Positions 48,659 through 58,007 of a stretch of 64,000 nt of DNA are shown piece after piece. The notes under the pieces are model-generated. The model was not told the DNA's origin. It did not search any database and worked only from the letters and a program-made list of their open reading frames with translations. Source of the DNA: Azospirillum sp. B21 (GTDB taxonomy: Bacteria > Pseudomonadota > Alphaproteobacteria > Azospirillales > Azospirillaceae); the NCBI RefSeq assembly GCF_008364825.1, contig NZ_VTTO01000001.1, positions 874,837 through 938,836 of the forward strand, written 5' to 3'. The number at the start of each line of letters is the position of its first letter. Position 1 is the stretch's first letter. The translations under genes were made by a program, and so were the position numbers.

Positions 48659-51600
48659 TCACGCCGCCCCGGCGCTCGCCATCATGCGGCGCAGGTCGTT
48701 GGGGAAGACCGGCTTGTGCAGCAGGCGGAAGCCGCGGCGCTCGGCCTCTTCCTGGCGTTCGGAGCTGGTGTCGCCGGTCAGGATGATGCCGGGAACGGTC
48801 CTGCCCAGCATGGTCTGCACCGCGACAACCGCCTCCGGGCCGGTGCGGCCCTGCTGGAGCTGGTAGTCGGCCAGCACGATCTGCGGGCAGCGTCCGTCGG
48901 CGCGCAGCCGCTCCAGCGCCTGATCGCCCGACTTGGCGGTCAGCACGTCATAGCCCCAGCCCTCCAGGATCGCCTTCAGCCCGAGCAGGATGATCGCCTC
49001 GTCGTCGATCACCAGCACCATGCCCTTGGCATCCGCTTCCTTGCTGGGCGAGACCGCAGTCTTGACCGCAACGTCGCCGCCCGTCGTCCCCCTGCCCTTG
49101 CCGCCGCCGAACGCGCTGGCGATGGCGCTGATCGCCTGTCCGCGGTCGTTGGCGGCGGCGTTGGCCGCATCGTTGGCGGCGGAGCGGCGGGCCAGCGTCG
49201 CCGCGGCGGCGGCCGTACCGCTGGCGGGACGGGCGTTGCCCAGGATCACCCGCGGCAGTTCCACCGCGAAGACCGAGCCCTTGCCCTCCCACGACCGCAC
49301 CGTCACCGGATGGCCGAGCAGCCGCGACAGCCGCTTGACGATGGCCAACCCCAGGCCCAGACCGCGCTCGCTGCGCTCGCCCAGCTGGGTGAACTCCTCG
49401 AAGATGTCCTCCAGCCGGTCGGCGGGAATGCCGGCGCCGGTGTCCCACACCTCCACCCGCATGCCCGACGGCGTGCGGCGGCAGCCCAGCAGCACCTTGC
49501 CGCTGTTGGTGTAGCGCAGGGCGTTTTCCACCAGATTGCGCAGGATGCGCTCCAGATGGGCCGGGTCGGTGCGCACCCAGGCGCGGGTGGGCACGGCGCG
49601 CAGCTCCAAACCCTTCTGGGCGGCACGCGGGCCATATTCGGCGACCAGACGGCCGAGCAGCTGGTTCAGCCGCACCTCGACCGGAGTGGCGACGATCTTG
49701 CCAGACTCCAGCCGCGACATGTCGAGCAGTCCGTCCAGCAGGGTCTTCAGCGTGTCCAGCCCCTGGCGGATGTTGTCCAGGATCGGCAGCGCCGGGTGTC
49801 CCTGCAGCCGGTCGCTCAGCGCCGCGGTGAAGAGATAGAGCGACTGGACCGGCTGGCGCAGGTCGTGGCTGGCGGCGGCCAGGAACTTCGATTTGCCTTC
49901 GTTGGCCTGATCGGCCTCCTCCCGCAACCGGTGCAGTTCGGCCTCGGCCTTCTTGCGGTCGGTGACCTCGACGGCGGCGCAGGTGACGCCCTCCACCCGG
50001 CTGGAGGGATCGCGCAGCGGATCGACGGTCAGGTCGAAGAAGCGCTCCTCGCCCTTGAAGCGGATGCGGACCTCCTCCCGCGCGCCGACGCCGCTCTCCA
50101 TCACGCGGCGCTTCAGCGCCATCAGGTTGTCGGCCTCCTCGCCAGGGTCGAACAGGTCGGCGTCGGTGCGGCCGTTGAGCATCTCCGGCGGGAAGCCCAG
50201 CAATTCGGAATGGGACCAGGTGTAGCGCAGCTCGCGGTCCTGGTTGAACACCGCCACCCCCGAATTGCGCAGGCCGGTGCGCACGCGCTCCTCGGCGACG
50301 CGCAGGGCCTCCTCGGTGCGCTTGCGCTCGGTGATGTCGATACCGGAGGCGATCAGGTGGGTGACATGGCCGTCAGCATCGACCATCGGGGTCAGGTTGA
50401 CGTCCACCGTCAGCTCGCGCCCGTCACCCAGCCGCAGCCCGGAGTCGAAGCGGGAGGAGCGGCCGTGCGCTCCCAGCGCCAGCGCCTGACGCAGCCGTTC
50501 CCGCCCGGCGTCGTCGAAGGACAGCCAGCAGATCTCGTCGAAGGGACGGCCGACGATGCGGGCGGCCGGCAACCCGGCGGCATCGGCGGCGGCACGGTTG
50601 ACCTGGGCCACCGCCCCGTCCGGCGTCAGCACGCCGACATAGGCCGGCAGCGCGTCCAGAACGGCGCGGATGTGGCTTTCCGACTGGCGCAGCGCCGCTT
50701 CGCGCGCTTCCAGCCGGTCGGCCATCATGTCGAAGGCATGGCCGAGCTGGCCGATTTCCGACGAGCGGTCGGACAGCTTGACGCGGGTTGCGGTCTTGCC
50801 CTCGCTCCAGTCGCGGGCAGCGCAGACCAGCGCGTCGACCGGGCGGCGGATGAACAGGGTACCGCCGATCCAGGCGGCGGCGGCGGCGACCAGGAAGCCG
50901 GACAGGGTCATCAGCAGCCCGTCGCGGGTGGCGCGGTCCACCGCCCCCATCGCGGCACCGCGGTCGACGCCGACGCTGATGAACAGGTCGCGGATTCCGG
51001 CGGTGGGCGGGGAGAAGGCCAGGATGCGGGACACGCCGTCCAGGCCGGGCAGCATCGTCACACCCATGTCGGTCGCCGACAGCAGCGGCAGGTAATTGTC
51101 CGGCAGCCGCTCGCCGACGCGGCCCTGGATGCCCGGCAGCTTGACCAGGATGGTGCCGGACCGGTCGGCGACGGTCAGGGCCGTGTTCTCCGGCATCGGG
51201 CGGGCGGCGAAGATGGAGGTCAGCCGCGGCACGTCGAGAGACAGGGCGATCACGCCGGCCCGCTTGCCGTCGGCGTCGGTGTAGGGAACCGCGACCGGAA
51301 GCTCGCCGCCGGCGACACCGGAATGGGTGATCGTCCATTCGCCGACCACGAAACGCCCCTGGGCCATCGCCCGGCGGAAATGCGGCTGGGAGGTCAGGGA
51401 GGAGCCGATGCGCGACGGGTCTGCACTGCACCTGATGCGCCCGCCGGCATCGGTGATCGACAGGGTGCGGTAGTCGGCGGAGCGGGCGGATAGACGCTCC
51501 AGATAGGCTTGGCAACCGGCGACCTCGCCCCCGCTCCCGTCTCCGCGCAGGAAGGGGGCCTCCGTCACCGCGGTGACCATCAGTCGCGCGCTGTCCAGGA

Positions 51601-51763
51601 TGCGGACATGTTCGCTCTCCACCTGACGCAGCAGCCGTTCGGCCTGGAGGGTGACCTCCGCCTCGCGTTCCGCCCGCTGTTCGAGCACGCTGTAGATCTG
51701 GATGCCGATCGCCGGCAGAACCGCGAGCAGGACCAGGATGAAGAGGCGTGCCAGAAGGGTCAT
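48659..51763 (-). CDS. Hybrid sensor histidine kinase with periplasmic Cache, PAS and receiver domains
   Basis: 1034 residues. N-terminal helix (5-25), a Cache-like periplasmic sensor (about 30-280), second helix, HAMP (about 320-355), two PAS domains with RAVLDALPAYVGVLTPDGAV and RTGLRNSGVAVFNQDREL, HisKA with FLAAASHDLRQPVQSL, HATPase (GLGLAIVKRLSRLLG), and a C-terminal receiver with VLADYQLQQG. The SHDLRQP box is the form found in NahK/ErcS-type kinases. Signal unknown. A stand-alone gene with no adjacent response regulator. Confidence 0.92.
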   Translation of the reverse strand: MTLLARLFILVLLAVLPAIGIQIYSVLEQRAEREAEVTLQAERLLRQVESEHVRILDSARLMVTAVTEAPFLRGDGSGGEVAGCQAYLERLSARSADYRTLSITDAGGRIRCSADPSRIGSSLTSQPHFRRAMAQGRFVVGEWTITHSGVAGGELPVAVPYTDADGKRAGVIALSLDVPRLTSIFAARPMPENTALTVADRSGTILVKLPGIQGRVGERLPDNYLPLLSATDMGVTMLPGLDGVSRILAFSPPTAGIRDLFISVGVDRGAAMGAVDRATRDGLLMTLSGFLVAAAAAWIGGTLFIRRPVDALVCAARDWSEGKTATRVKLSDRSSEIGQLGHAFDMMADRLEAREAALRQSESHIRAVLDALPAYVGVLTPDGAVAQVNRAAADAAGLPAARIVGRPFDEICWLSFDDAGRERLRQALALGAHGRSSRFDSGLRLGDGRELTVDVNLTPMVDADGHVTHLIASGIDITERKRTEEALRVAEERVRTGLRNSGVAVFNQDRELRYTWSHSELLGFPPEMLNGRTDADLFDPGEEADNLMALKRRVMESGVGAREEVRIRFKGEERFFDLTVDPLRDPSSRVEGVTCAAVEVTDRKKAEAELHRLREEADQANEGKSKFLAAASHDLRQPVQSLYLFTAALSDRLQGHPALPILDNIRQGLDTLKTLLDGLLDMSRLESGKIVATPVEVRLNQLLGRLVAEYGPRAAQKGLELRAVPTRAWVRTDPAHLERILRNLVENALRYTNSGKVLLGCRRTPSGMRVEVWDTGAGIPADRLEDIFEEFTQLGERSERGLGLGLAIVKRLSRLLGHPVTVRSWEGKGSVFAVELPRVILGNARPASGTAAAAATLARRSAANDAANAAANDRGQAISAIASAFGGGKGRGTTGGDVAVKTAVSPSKEADAKGMVLVIDDEAIILLGLKAILEGWGYDVLTAKSGDQALERLRADGRCPQIVLADYQLQQGRTGPEAVVAVQTMLGRTVPGIILTGDTSSERQEEAERRGFRLLHKPVFPNDLRRMMASAGAA

Positions 51764-52103
51764 GGCGTAGACGAGGCTCCCACCGCGAAGCCGACCGGAT
51801 GGCGCACCAGGCGCACCACCGTGCCGCTTGCCTATCGCTAACGCAACTATGGTTAAGCGCCGGTTAATTTAGAAAACAGTTGGGTAGAATAGGCGGAAAG
51901 CTCCCGCCAGATGGAAAGAAAGGCCCTCAAGAATGCTGGTTGCCCAGACGCATTTGTATAAAAAATCAAAAAATACCCCCAACGAGTGGTTACAGCCAAA
52001 AGAGGTATGACGTCGCCGGGACCTGAACCTCCCACCCCAAGGCCGGATTTGGATTTCCGACGGTGCGGGAACAGCGCAGGGAATGGGGTGTTGATGGCTT
52101 GCA
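51764..52103. promoter_or_regulatory. 340-base intergenic region between the kinase and the amidoligase gene
   Basis: No gene. It is AT-rich between 51840 and 52000, with TATAAAAAATCAAAAAATA around 51957. On the minus strand TTGGGG, a 16-base gap and TATACA would suit the kinase, and the same A-rich block may drive the amidoligase pair. I could not resolve either promoter. Confidence 0.35.
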
Positions 52104-53126
52104 ATGACCCATCCCTTCTTCCTCCCCCCGCTCCGCACCACCCCCCAGGGCACGCCGCGCCGCGTCGGGGTGGAACTTGAATTCGCCGATCTGGACGCGC
52201 CGTCGGCCGCGTCCTGCGTGCGCGAGTTGTTCGGGGGGACGGTCACCGTCGAAAACCCGCACCGATGTCTGGTGAGCGGCACCAGCCTGGGCGACTTCAC
52301 GGTGGAACTGGATATGCGCTCCGCCCATCCCGGCAAGGGAGGCGCCGCAATGCTGGACCCATTGCGTCCGCTCTGGGGCAACATCGGCAGTCTGGTGATG
52401 CCGTTCGAGATCGCCGCTCCGCCGGTGACGGTGGAGCAGATGCCGGATCTGGAGAGGCTGGTCGCCTGCCTGCGCGACCGCGGTGCCGCCGGGACGGAGG
52501 CCAGCCCGCTGTTCGCGTTCGGACTGCATTTCAATCCGGAGGTGGCGCGGACGGACGGCGACTATGTGCTGGACCACCTGAAGGCCTTCCTGATCCTGGC
52601 GCCCTGGCTGCGGCGGGAGATCCGCGTCGATCCGACCCGCCGCCTGTCCGGCTTCATCGCCGCATTTCCCGCCCCTTATGCCGCCAAGCTGGCCGATCCG
52701 GCCTATCGCCCCGACCTGGGCGGCCTGATCGACGATTATCTGGCCGACAACCCCACCCGCAACCGCGAGTTGGACCTGTTCCCGCTGTTCGCCCATCTCG
52801 ACCCCGACCGCCTGGCGAAGGCGATGGAGGACCCGCATGTCCGCCCTCGCCCGACCTTTCACTACCGGCTGCCCAATGCGCGGCTGAGCGATCCGGACTG
52901 GTCGCTCGCCGCCGACTGGAATCGCTGGGTGGCGGTGGAGCGGCTGGCGGCGGACCGCGCCTTGCTGGACGAGCTGGGTGCCGAGTACCGGCAGATGGCC
53001 GAGACGCAGGCGCCCGATCGCTGGGCCGAGCGGATCGACGGCTTCATGGCCGCGAATCCCGTCATTCATGGCCCTCCCGGTGAGGAGGATGTCGCCGCGG
53101 ACGGCACCCTGCGGCAGGCCGGCTGA
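52104..53126 (+). CDS. Amidoligase-family (COOH-NH2 ligase) protein
   Basis: 340 residues. The glutamine-synthetase-like amidoligase signature RRVGVELEFADLDA is at 19-32, followed by SLGDFTVELDMRSAH near 61-75, which supplies acidic metal-binding residues. Such enzymes join a carboxylate to an amine with ATP and occur next to glutamine amidotransferases in clusters for modified peptides or metabolites. It is followed 14 bases later by a class-C26 amidotransferase, so the two probably act on one product. Substrate unknown. Confidence 0.85.
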   Translation: MTHPFFLPPLRTTPQGTPRRVGVELEFADLDAPSAASCVRELFGGTVTVENPHRCLVSGTSLGDFTVELDMRSAHPGKGGAAMLDPLRPLWGNIGSLVMPFEIAAPPVTVEQMPDLERLVACLRDRGAAGTEASPLFAFGLHFNPEVARTDGDYVLDHLKAFLILAPWLRREIRVDPTRRLSGFIAAFPAPYAAKLADPAYRPDLGGLIDDYLADNPTRNRELDLFPLFAHLDPDRLAKAMEDPHVRPRPTFHYRLPNARLSDPDWSLAADWNRWVAVERLAADRALLDELGAEYRQMAETQAPDRWAERIDGFMAANPVIHGPPGEEDVAADGTLRQAG

Positions 53127-53140
53127 AAAGGGAGCGTGCC

Positions 53141-53917
53141 ATGGCAGCCGTCATCGGAAGGTCCCGGCCGCTGGTCGGCATCACCGCCTCCGTCCATGGC
53201 AGCCGCATCGCCGCCATGGCCAACCGGCTTGCCCTGTGGCGGGCCGGCGCCGCGTCGGTCCGCATCACGGCCGAGGTGCCCTTCCCCATCGACCGGCTGG
53301 ACGCGCTGGTGGTCGGCGGCGGCGACGACATCGACGCGGCGCTCTACGGCGAATCCGCCCGGCCGCACATCCGCATCGACCCCGAACGCGACCGGCTGGA
53401 GATGCGCGCGCTGGACTGCGCCGCGAAGCTCGGCCTGCCGGTGCTGGGGATCTGCCGCGGGTCGCAGATGATCAACGTCCACCGGGGCGGCTCGCTGCAC
53501 GTCGACATCCACGAGGTGTACGAGGAAGCGCCGCACATGCGCACCGTGCTGCCGCGCAAGCGCATCCGCATCGAACCCGACAGCCGGCTGTACCGTATCC
53601 TGGGCATCGCCGAATGCCGGGTGAATGCCCTGCACCACCAGTCGGTGGACCGCGTCGGCGACGGCCTGCGCGTCGTCGCCCGCGAGCGCGCCGGCGTCGT
53701 CCAGGGCATCGAGGCGCCCGACGAGCCCTTCATGATCGGCGTGCAGTGGCACCCGGAATATCTGGTGACGGACAGCCGCCAGCAGGGCCTGTTCCGCCGT
53801 CTGGTCGCCACCGCCATGGGCACCGCCCCGCTGGACGACATCGCCGGAACCGATCAGGACGCAGACGACGGCAGCGAAACGCCGTCCGGCCGCCTCCCGG
53901 TACGGGCACAGGGGTAA
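53141..53917 (+). CDS. Class I glutamine amidotransferase, gamma-glutamyl-GABA-hydrolase type (C26)
   Basis: 258 residues. Nucleophile Cys105 in LGICRGSQMINV, catalytic His204 and Glu206 in GVQWHPEYL, and the LHHQSVD region. This is the PuuD-like family that hydrolyses gamma-glutamyl amides. Next to an amidoligase it may provide ammonia or remove a gamma-glutamyl group from the product. Starts at ATG 53141 with GGGAG upstream. Confidence 0.9.
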   Translation: MAAVIGRSRPLVGITASVHGSRIAAMANRLALWRAGAASVRITAEVPFPIDRLDALVVGGGDDIDAALYGESARPHIRIDPERDRLEMRALDCAAKLGLPVLGICRGSQMINVHRGGSLHVDIHEVYEEAPHMRTVLPRKRIRIEPDSRLYRILGIAECRVNALHHQSVDRVGDGLRVVARERAGVVQGIEAPDEPFMIGVQWHPEYLVTDSRQQGLFRRLVATAMGTAPLDDIAGTDQDADDGSETPSGRLPVRAQG

Positions 53918-54039
53918 AGCGCCCAAGATCGCGCCCGGGATCGCTGCGGATACCGCGTATTGCCTTGTGGACCCTGCACCTGTCCGGTTGTGCCCGTTGG
54001 GCGCTTCGAAGACTCGGCAGTCCGAAACGACGCAGGCGC

Positions 54040-54061
54040 CGCCGGAGGGATGGCTCCGGCG
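54040..54061. terminator. Hairpin between convergent genes
   Basis: CGCCGGAG/CTCCGGCG with a six-base loop, lying between the amidotransferase gene and the opposite-strand secreted protein gene. No T-run. Functions as a terminator only by inference. Confidence 0.4.
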
Positions 54062-54093
54062 ACGCCCGCGGTATCATGGCCGCTGAGCGGAGG

Positions 54094-54489
54094 TTACTGG
54101 CTGCCGCCCTGGTCCGGGCCGCAGTTCGGGGTGCCCGGCGGGCAGTGGGTGCCCGTGGCGGTCTGGTTGTCGCGCGGGATGTTGCTGCCGGTGTTGTTGC
54201 CCATGCCCGACGGCGCGGTGGTCACGCCCGGCGTGGACGAGCCGGACATGCTGCCGCTGGAGGTGCCGGTCGAACCCGAGGTGCCCGGAGCGTTCAGCGG
54301 GCCGTTGCCCGACGAGCCGGCCGACGGCGAGGTGGTGGCGCCCGGCGTGGTGCGGACCACACCGTCCGGACCGGTGTAGCTGGTGGCGCTGTCGGCCGAA
54401 CCCTGCGGAACTTGCGGGGCCGTCTGGGCCAGCGCCGGGGTAGCCATCAGGAGAACCGCCGAAACGGCGCCGATCATCAGGTTACGCAT
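54094..54489 (-). CDS. Exported low-complexity Ser/Thr/Gly-rich protein
   Basis: 131 residues. A signal peptide (MRNLMIGAVSAVLLMATPALA) then a mature part almost free of aromatic residues, rich in Ser, Thr, Gly and Pro, ending in CPPGTPNCGPD with two cysteines. Likely disordered and periplasmic or surface-exposed. Not recognised. Codon use in the low-complexity part is like that of neighbours. Confidence 0.7.
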   Translation of the reverse strand: MRNLMIGAVSAVLLMATPALAQTAPQVPQGSADSATSYTGPDGVVRTTPGATTSPSAGSSGNGPLNAPGTSGSTGTSSGSMSGSSTPGVTTAPSGMGNNTGSNIPRDNQTATGTHCPPGTPNCGPDQGGSQ

Positions 54490-54848
54490 CCTCGAACTCC
54501 TTCATGGTGGCAACGCCTCGCAGTCGGGCGTCTTTCGGATCGGGGCCGATGGCGGACCTTGCATCGCGTGCCGAGTCGGCGTCGCGCTTGCCGGCCGGGC
54601 CATCGCCTCTTTCACTGGGTTCAACAGGGCAATCCGGCCATGGTTTCGATCGACGAATGCGCTTTTTTCAGGAATCCGCGGCAAAAGCGTGGCTGCCGGG
54701 CCTCCTTCGGCGTGATCCCGACGCACCGGGCCTGCGGCGGGAACATCGGGCCCGCGCCGGGGTTCAAGCCGCGAGGCGGACAGTGTGCCGGACAGCCGAC
54801 CGGACGGTTTTCATGCGTTTCCGCCGCACCCGGAGTCGATTTTTCCCG
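54490..54848. other. Non-coding stretch before the phospholipase-D-like gene
   Basis: I see no supportable gene. The phospholipase frame is open through most of it, but the composition and lack of a ribosome site or family motifs argue against coding. A run TTTTTT near 54663 could be part of a promoter. The upstream part is the promoter region of the secreted-protein gene. Confidence 0.35.
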
Positions 54849-56444
54849 ATGAAGCTCAATCCTTCCGCCCCGCCGATCCATTCCCCGCAACCCACAGCCG
54901 GGCCGGTGCTGCGCCCCGGCGTCACCTGCTGGCGGACGGAGCGGGCCGGGCGGGTGGCGGTTCTCGTCGACGGTGCCGATTATTTCGTCGCCGCCCGTGC
55001 CGCGATGGAAAAGGCGCAGCATTCGATCCTGCTGGTCGGCTGGGACGTCGATCCGCGCATGCGGCTCGATCCCCACAGCCCGGAAACGCTCGGCCGCTTC
55101 CTGGCCCGGCTGATGCGGTCGCGCCCCGGCCTGCATGTGCGGGCGTTGAAATGGGACATGCCCTTCCCCATCGCGCTCGACCACCCGCACGAGCCGCTGC
55201 AGCGCTGGGACCGCAACACCGGCCGCCGGCTGAACGCCCGGCTGGACGGGGAACTGCCTGTCGGCGCCGCCCAGCACCAGAAGATTCTGGTGATCGACGA
55301 CGCGCTCGCCTTCTGCGGTGGCATCGACTTCTCCTTCGACCGTTGGGACACCTCGGAGCATCGCGACGACGACCCGCGCCGCCGCGGCCCGGATGGCGAG
55401 CCCTACGGTCCTCGCCACGACGTGATGATGATGGTCGACGGCGACGCCGCCCGCGCGTTGTCCGAACTGGCGCGGGAGCGCTGGCGCTGCGCCACCGGTG
55501 AGGCACTGGAGCCCTGCCCGCCGCCGGATCATGACCCCTGGCCCGACTGCCCGCTGCGCGACTGCTCCCACCCGGTGCTGACCGACGCGGTGATCGGCGT
55601 GTCGCGCACCGTGCCGGCGACCGACGACAGCCCGGCGATCCGCGAGAGCGAGGCGCTGACCTTCGCCGCCATCGCCGCGGCGGAGCGGACCATCTATCTG
55701 GAGAACCAGTATTTCGCCTCAGCCCGCGTCGCCGATGCGCTGGCCCGACGGCTGGCCGAGCCCGACGGGCCGGAGGTGGTGGTTGTGGTTTCGATGGAAA
55801 GCCCGAGCTGGTTCGACCGCATGGCAATGGACACGCCGCGCTCGGTCGCTTTGCGCTGCCTGCGCGAGGCCGACCGCTTCGGCCGCCTGCGCGCCATGAC
55901 CCCGGTGACGGACCAGGGGGCGCCGGTGATCGTCCATTCCAAGGTGGTGGCGGTGGACGGCCGGCTGCTGCGCATCGGCTCCTCGAACCTGAACAACCGC
56001 TCGATGGGCTACGACAGCGAATGCGACCTGACCATCGAGGCGCCGGAGGCGGACGGTCCCGGGCGCGACCGGGCGGCGGACGCCATCACCGGCGTGCGCA
56101 ACCGCCTGCTGGCCGAGCATATGGGCATCGAGCAGGACCGGCTTGAGGCCGAGTTGCGGGAGACGGGAAGCCTGATCGCCGCCATCGGCCGCCTGTGCCG
56201 GCAGTCCGGTCGCCGTCTGGTGGATCTTCCCGCCACCGATCCCAGCCTGACCGAACAGGCCTTCGCCGCCCTGCGCATCGCCGATCCCGACCATCCGGAC
56301 GAGGCCTGGGCCCCGTGGAAGCGCCTGCCGGCACCGCCGCGCTCCGCCTTGCGGGTGGCCGCTGCGGCGCTGCTGACCGTGGGTCTGGCGGCCGGTGCCT
56401 GGGGGGTGGTTCGGGCGGTGCGGAAGGAGGAGCGCGGTCGGTAG
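54849..56444 (+). CDS. Phospholipase-D-like protein, probable cardiolipin synthase type
   Basis: 531 residues with two HKD motifs: QHQKILVIDDALAFCGG and VHSKVVAVDGRLLRIGSSN. The VGWDVDPRMRLD segment and the ENQYFASARVADAL region are common in PLD-type cardiolipin synthases. A transmembrane helix is at the C-terminus (about 500-522, RVAAAALLTVGLAAGAWGVV), where bacterial cardiolipin synthases usually have theirs at the N-terminus. ATG 54849 has weak GGAG upstream; ATG 54813 is an alternative. Could also be a phosphatidyltransferase of another lipid. Confidence 0.85.
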   Translation: MKLNPSAPPIHSPQPTAGPVLRPGVTCWRTERAGRVAVLVDGADYFVAARAAMEKAQHSILLVGWDVDPRMRLDPHSPETLGRFLARLMRSRPGLHVRALKWDMPFPIALDHPHEPLQRWDRNTGRRLNARLDGELPVGAAQHQKILVIDDALAFCGGIDFSFDRWDTSEHRDDDPRRRGPDGEPYGPRHDVMMMVDGDAARALSELARERWRCATGEALEPCPPPDHDPWPDCPLRDCSHPVLTDAVIGVSRTVPATDDSPAIRESEALTFAAIAAAERTIYLENQYFASARVADALARRLAEPDGPEVVVVVSMESPSWFDRMAMDTPRSVALRCLREADRFGRLRAMTPVTDQGAPVIVHSKVVAVDGRLLRIGSSNLNNRSMGYDSECDLTIEAPEADGPGRDRAADAITGVRNRLLAEHMGIEQDRLEAELRETGSLIAAIGRLCRQSGRRLVDLPATDPSLTEQAFAALRIADPDHPDEAWAPWKRLPAPPRSALRVAAAALLTVGLAAGAWGVVRAVRKEERGR

Positions 56445-56465
56445 GGCTTTTCGTTCTCAGGCCGA

Positions 56466-56498
56466 GGCCCCTCCCCCACTGCGCGCGGGAGAGGGGCC
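56466..56498. terminator. GC-rich palindrome between convergent genes
   Basis: GGCCCCTC/GAGGGGCC (56466-56473 and 56491-56498) around a 17-base loop; a further G-rich run and GCCCCC follow. Resembles the other GC-rich intergenic elements of the window. Confidence 0.45.
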
Positions 56499-56535
56499 CT
56501 GTGCGAGGCGGTGGGGAGGGGGCGCGAAGCCCCCT

Positions 56536-57306
56536 TTAGCGTGTCTGCGCCACCGTGCCGTCGTCGGAGATGATGATCTCGACGCGGCGGTTCTGCTGGC
56601 GGCCTGCATCGTTGCTGTTGGAGGCGACGGGCTGCGCCTCGCCCATGCCCTGGGTGACGATGCGCGACGGCGAGACGCCACGCGCCGACAGGGCGTCGCG
56701 GACAGCCTGGGCGCGGGCTTCCGACAGGCGCAGGTTGGTGGTGTCGCTGCCGGTGTTGTCGGTGTGGCCTTCGATCCGCACGGTGCGGGCCGGATGCGCC
56801 TGCAGGAACTGGGCGAGCCGGTCCATGCGCTCATAGGCGCCGGGAGTCAGTTCCGCCCGGCCGGTGGAGAACAGGATGTCGCCGAGCGTCATCACGAGGC
56901 CGCGCTCGGTGCGCTGGGCCTGGAGATCGCGCAGCTGCTGCTCCAGCTCGGTGTTGCGGGCCTGGAGGCGGTAGGTGTCGGCATTGGCGACCACGGTCTG
57001 GGCGCCCTTCACCCCGGCCGTCTCCTGCGCGATCTGCACGCGGCGGCTGACGATGTAGGCCTGGTGAGCGACCTCGGAGGCGTCGGCGCCCTGGTCGCGC
57101 AGAGCCTCGGCCCGGCGCAGCGCCTGCTCGGCGTCGCGCAGCTGCAGCGGGGCGTTGCCGGCGATCTGCGGGTTGGCGGCGGCGAGGCTGTAGTCCTGGC
57201 GCGCCTGGGTCAGGGCGGCGCTGTCGGTCGGCTGGGTGGCGCAGCCGGCAAGGCCGAGCCCGAGGCCGGCCAGCACCAGCAAGGTGCGGGGGGCGAGCAT
57301 GCTCAT
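56536..57306 (-). CDS. OmpA-like lipoprotein with N-terminal DUF4398-type domain
   Basis: 256 residues. Lipoprotein signal (LVLAGLGLGLAGC, Cys about residue 22), helical DUF4398-like repeat region (ALTQARQDYSLAAANPQIAG), coiled coil and an OmpA peptidoglycan-binding domain (RIEGHTDNTGSDTTN, AQAVRDALSARGV, NRRVEIIISDDG). ATG 57306 overlaps the stop of the preceding gene as ATGA. Envelope-structuring role with its partner, anchored in the outer membrane and holding the cell wall. Confidence 0.9.
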   Translation of the reverse strand: MSMLAPRTLLVLAGLGLGLAGCATQPTDSAALTQARQDYSLAAANPQIAGNAPLQLRDAEQALRRAEALRDQGADASEVAHQAYIVSRRVQIAQETAGVKGAQTVVANADTYRLQARNTELEQQLRDLQAQRTERGLVMTLGDILFSTGRAELTPGAYERMDRLAQFLQAHPARTVRIEGHTDNTGSDTTNLRLSEARAQAVRDALSARGVSPSRIVTQGMGEAQPVASNSNDAGRQQNRRVEIIISDDGTVAQTR

Positions 57307-57869
57307 TGCCGCACCTCCGGATAGCTGTAGCCCCAGCTGTTGCCGGTGCTGGTGCCGAGCGAACCGGCGGGCGCCGGCGGAACGGCGGACGGTGCGGGGT
57401 AGCTGGAGCCGCTTGCGCCGGAGCCGGTGGCGGGCAGCGTGCCCAACGTCGAACCGCTGTAGACCGGTGCGGCGCCCGGCGCGGCAGTGGGCGCGGCCGC
57501 CGACTGCGGCACGGTCGGGGTGGCGGACTGGCGAACCGCAGTGGCGGCCTGCTGGGTCACGGCGCGCTGCGAAGTCACCGTCGCCAGTTCGGCATCGACG
57601 CGGGCCTCCTCGGCGAGGCGGCGGGCGCGGGTGCGCTCGTCGGCGCGCATCGCCTTGTCGGCGGCGGCCAGCTTGTCGCGGGCGCTCTGCAGGGCGACCG
57701 GCGCATATTGCAGGGCGTTGGCACGCTCCGCCTCCTGTACCGCCTGGGAGGCGGCACCGAGTTGGGCGGTGGGCGGCGGCACGTCGGAGGCGCAGGCGGC
57801 CATGCCGAGCGCCGCCGACAGGACGGCGGCGGCACGCCACCGGTTCGTCGTTGCGGAATTGCGGGTCAT
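57303..57869 (-). CDS. DUF4398-domain lipoprotein
   Basis: 188 residues. Lipobox ending MAAC at about residue 26; a helical DUF4398-like stretch (ASQAVQEAERANALQYAPVA, KLAAADKAMRADERTRARRL); then a Ser/Pro/Ala-rich tail from about 120 to the C-terminus. Coupled to the OmpA gene by the four-base overlap. DUF4398-OmpA pairs are common in proteobacteria; function unknown. Confidence 0.85.
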   Translation of the reverse strand: MTRNSATTNRWRAAAVLSAALGMAACASDVPPPTAQLGAASQAVQEAERANALQYAPVALQSARDKLAAADKAMRADERTRARRLAEEARVDAELATVTSQRAVTQQAATAVRQSATPTVPQSAAAPTAAPGAAPVYSGSTLGTLPATGSGASGSSYPAPSAVPPAPAGSLGTSTGNSWGYSYPEVRQ

Positions 57870-58007
57870 CGCGTTGGGTCCTTTCGGAAGCGGCTCACGC
57901 CGAAAATCCTGGCCGACGCTACTGGCCGTAAGGCCATGTCCGTTCGGGTGGTTCGTGCCTCCAACGCGCAAGCCTGCACGAAGGTTCCACGGCGCTTCCA
58001 AAGCGAA

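Noticed and set aside
48716..51493. A 925-codon frame antisense to the hybrid kinase
   Set aside because: Shadow of the kinase coding strand, with low-complexity composition and no ribosome site.
51764..52103. tRNA gene in the AT-rich gap
   Set aside because: I looked for the T-arm GTTCGA motif and a cloverleaf and found neither.
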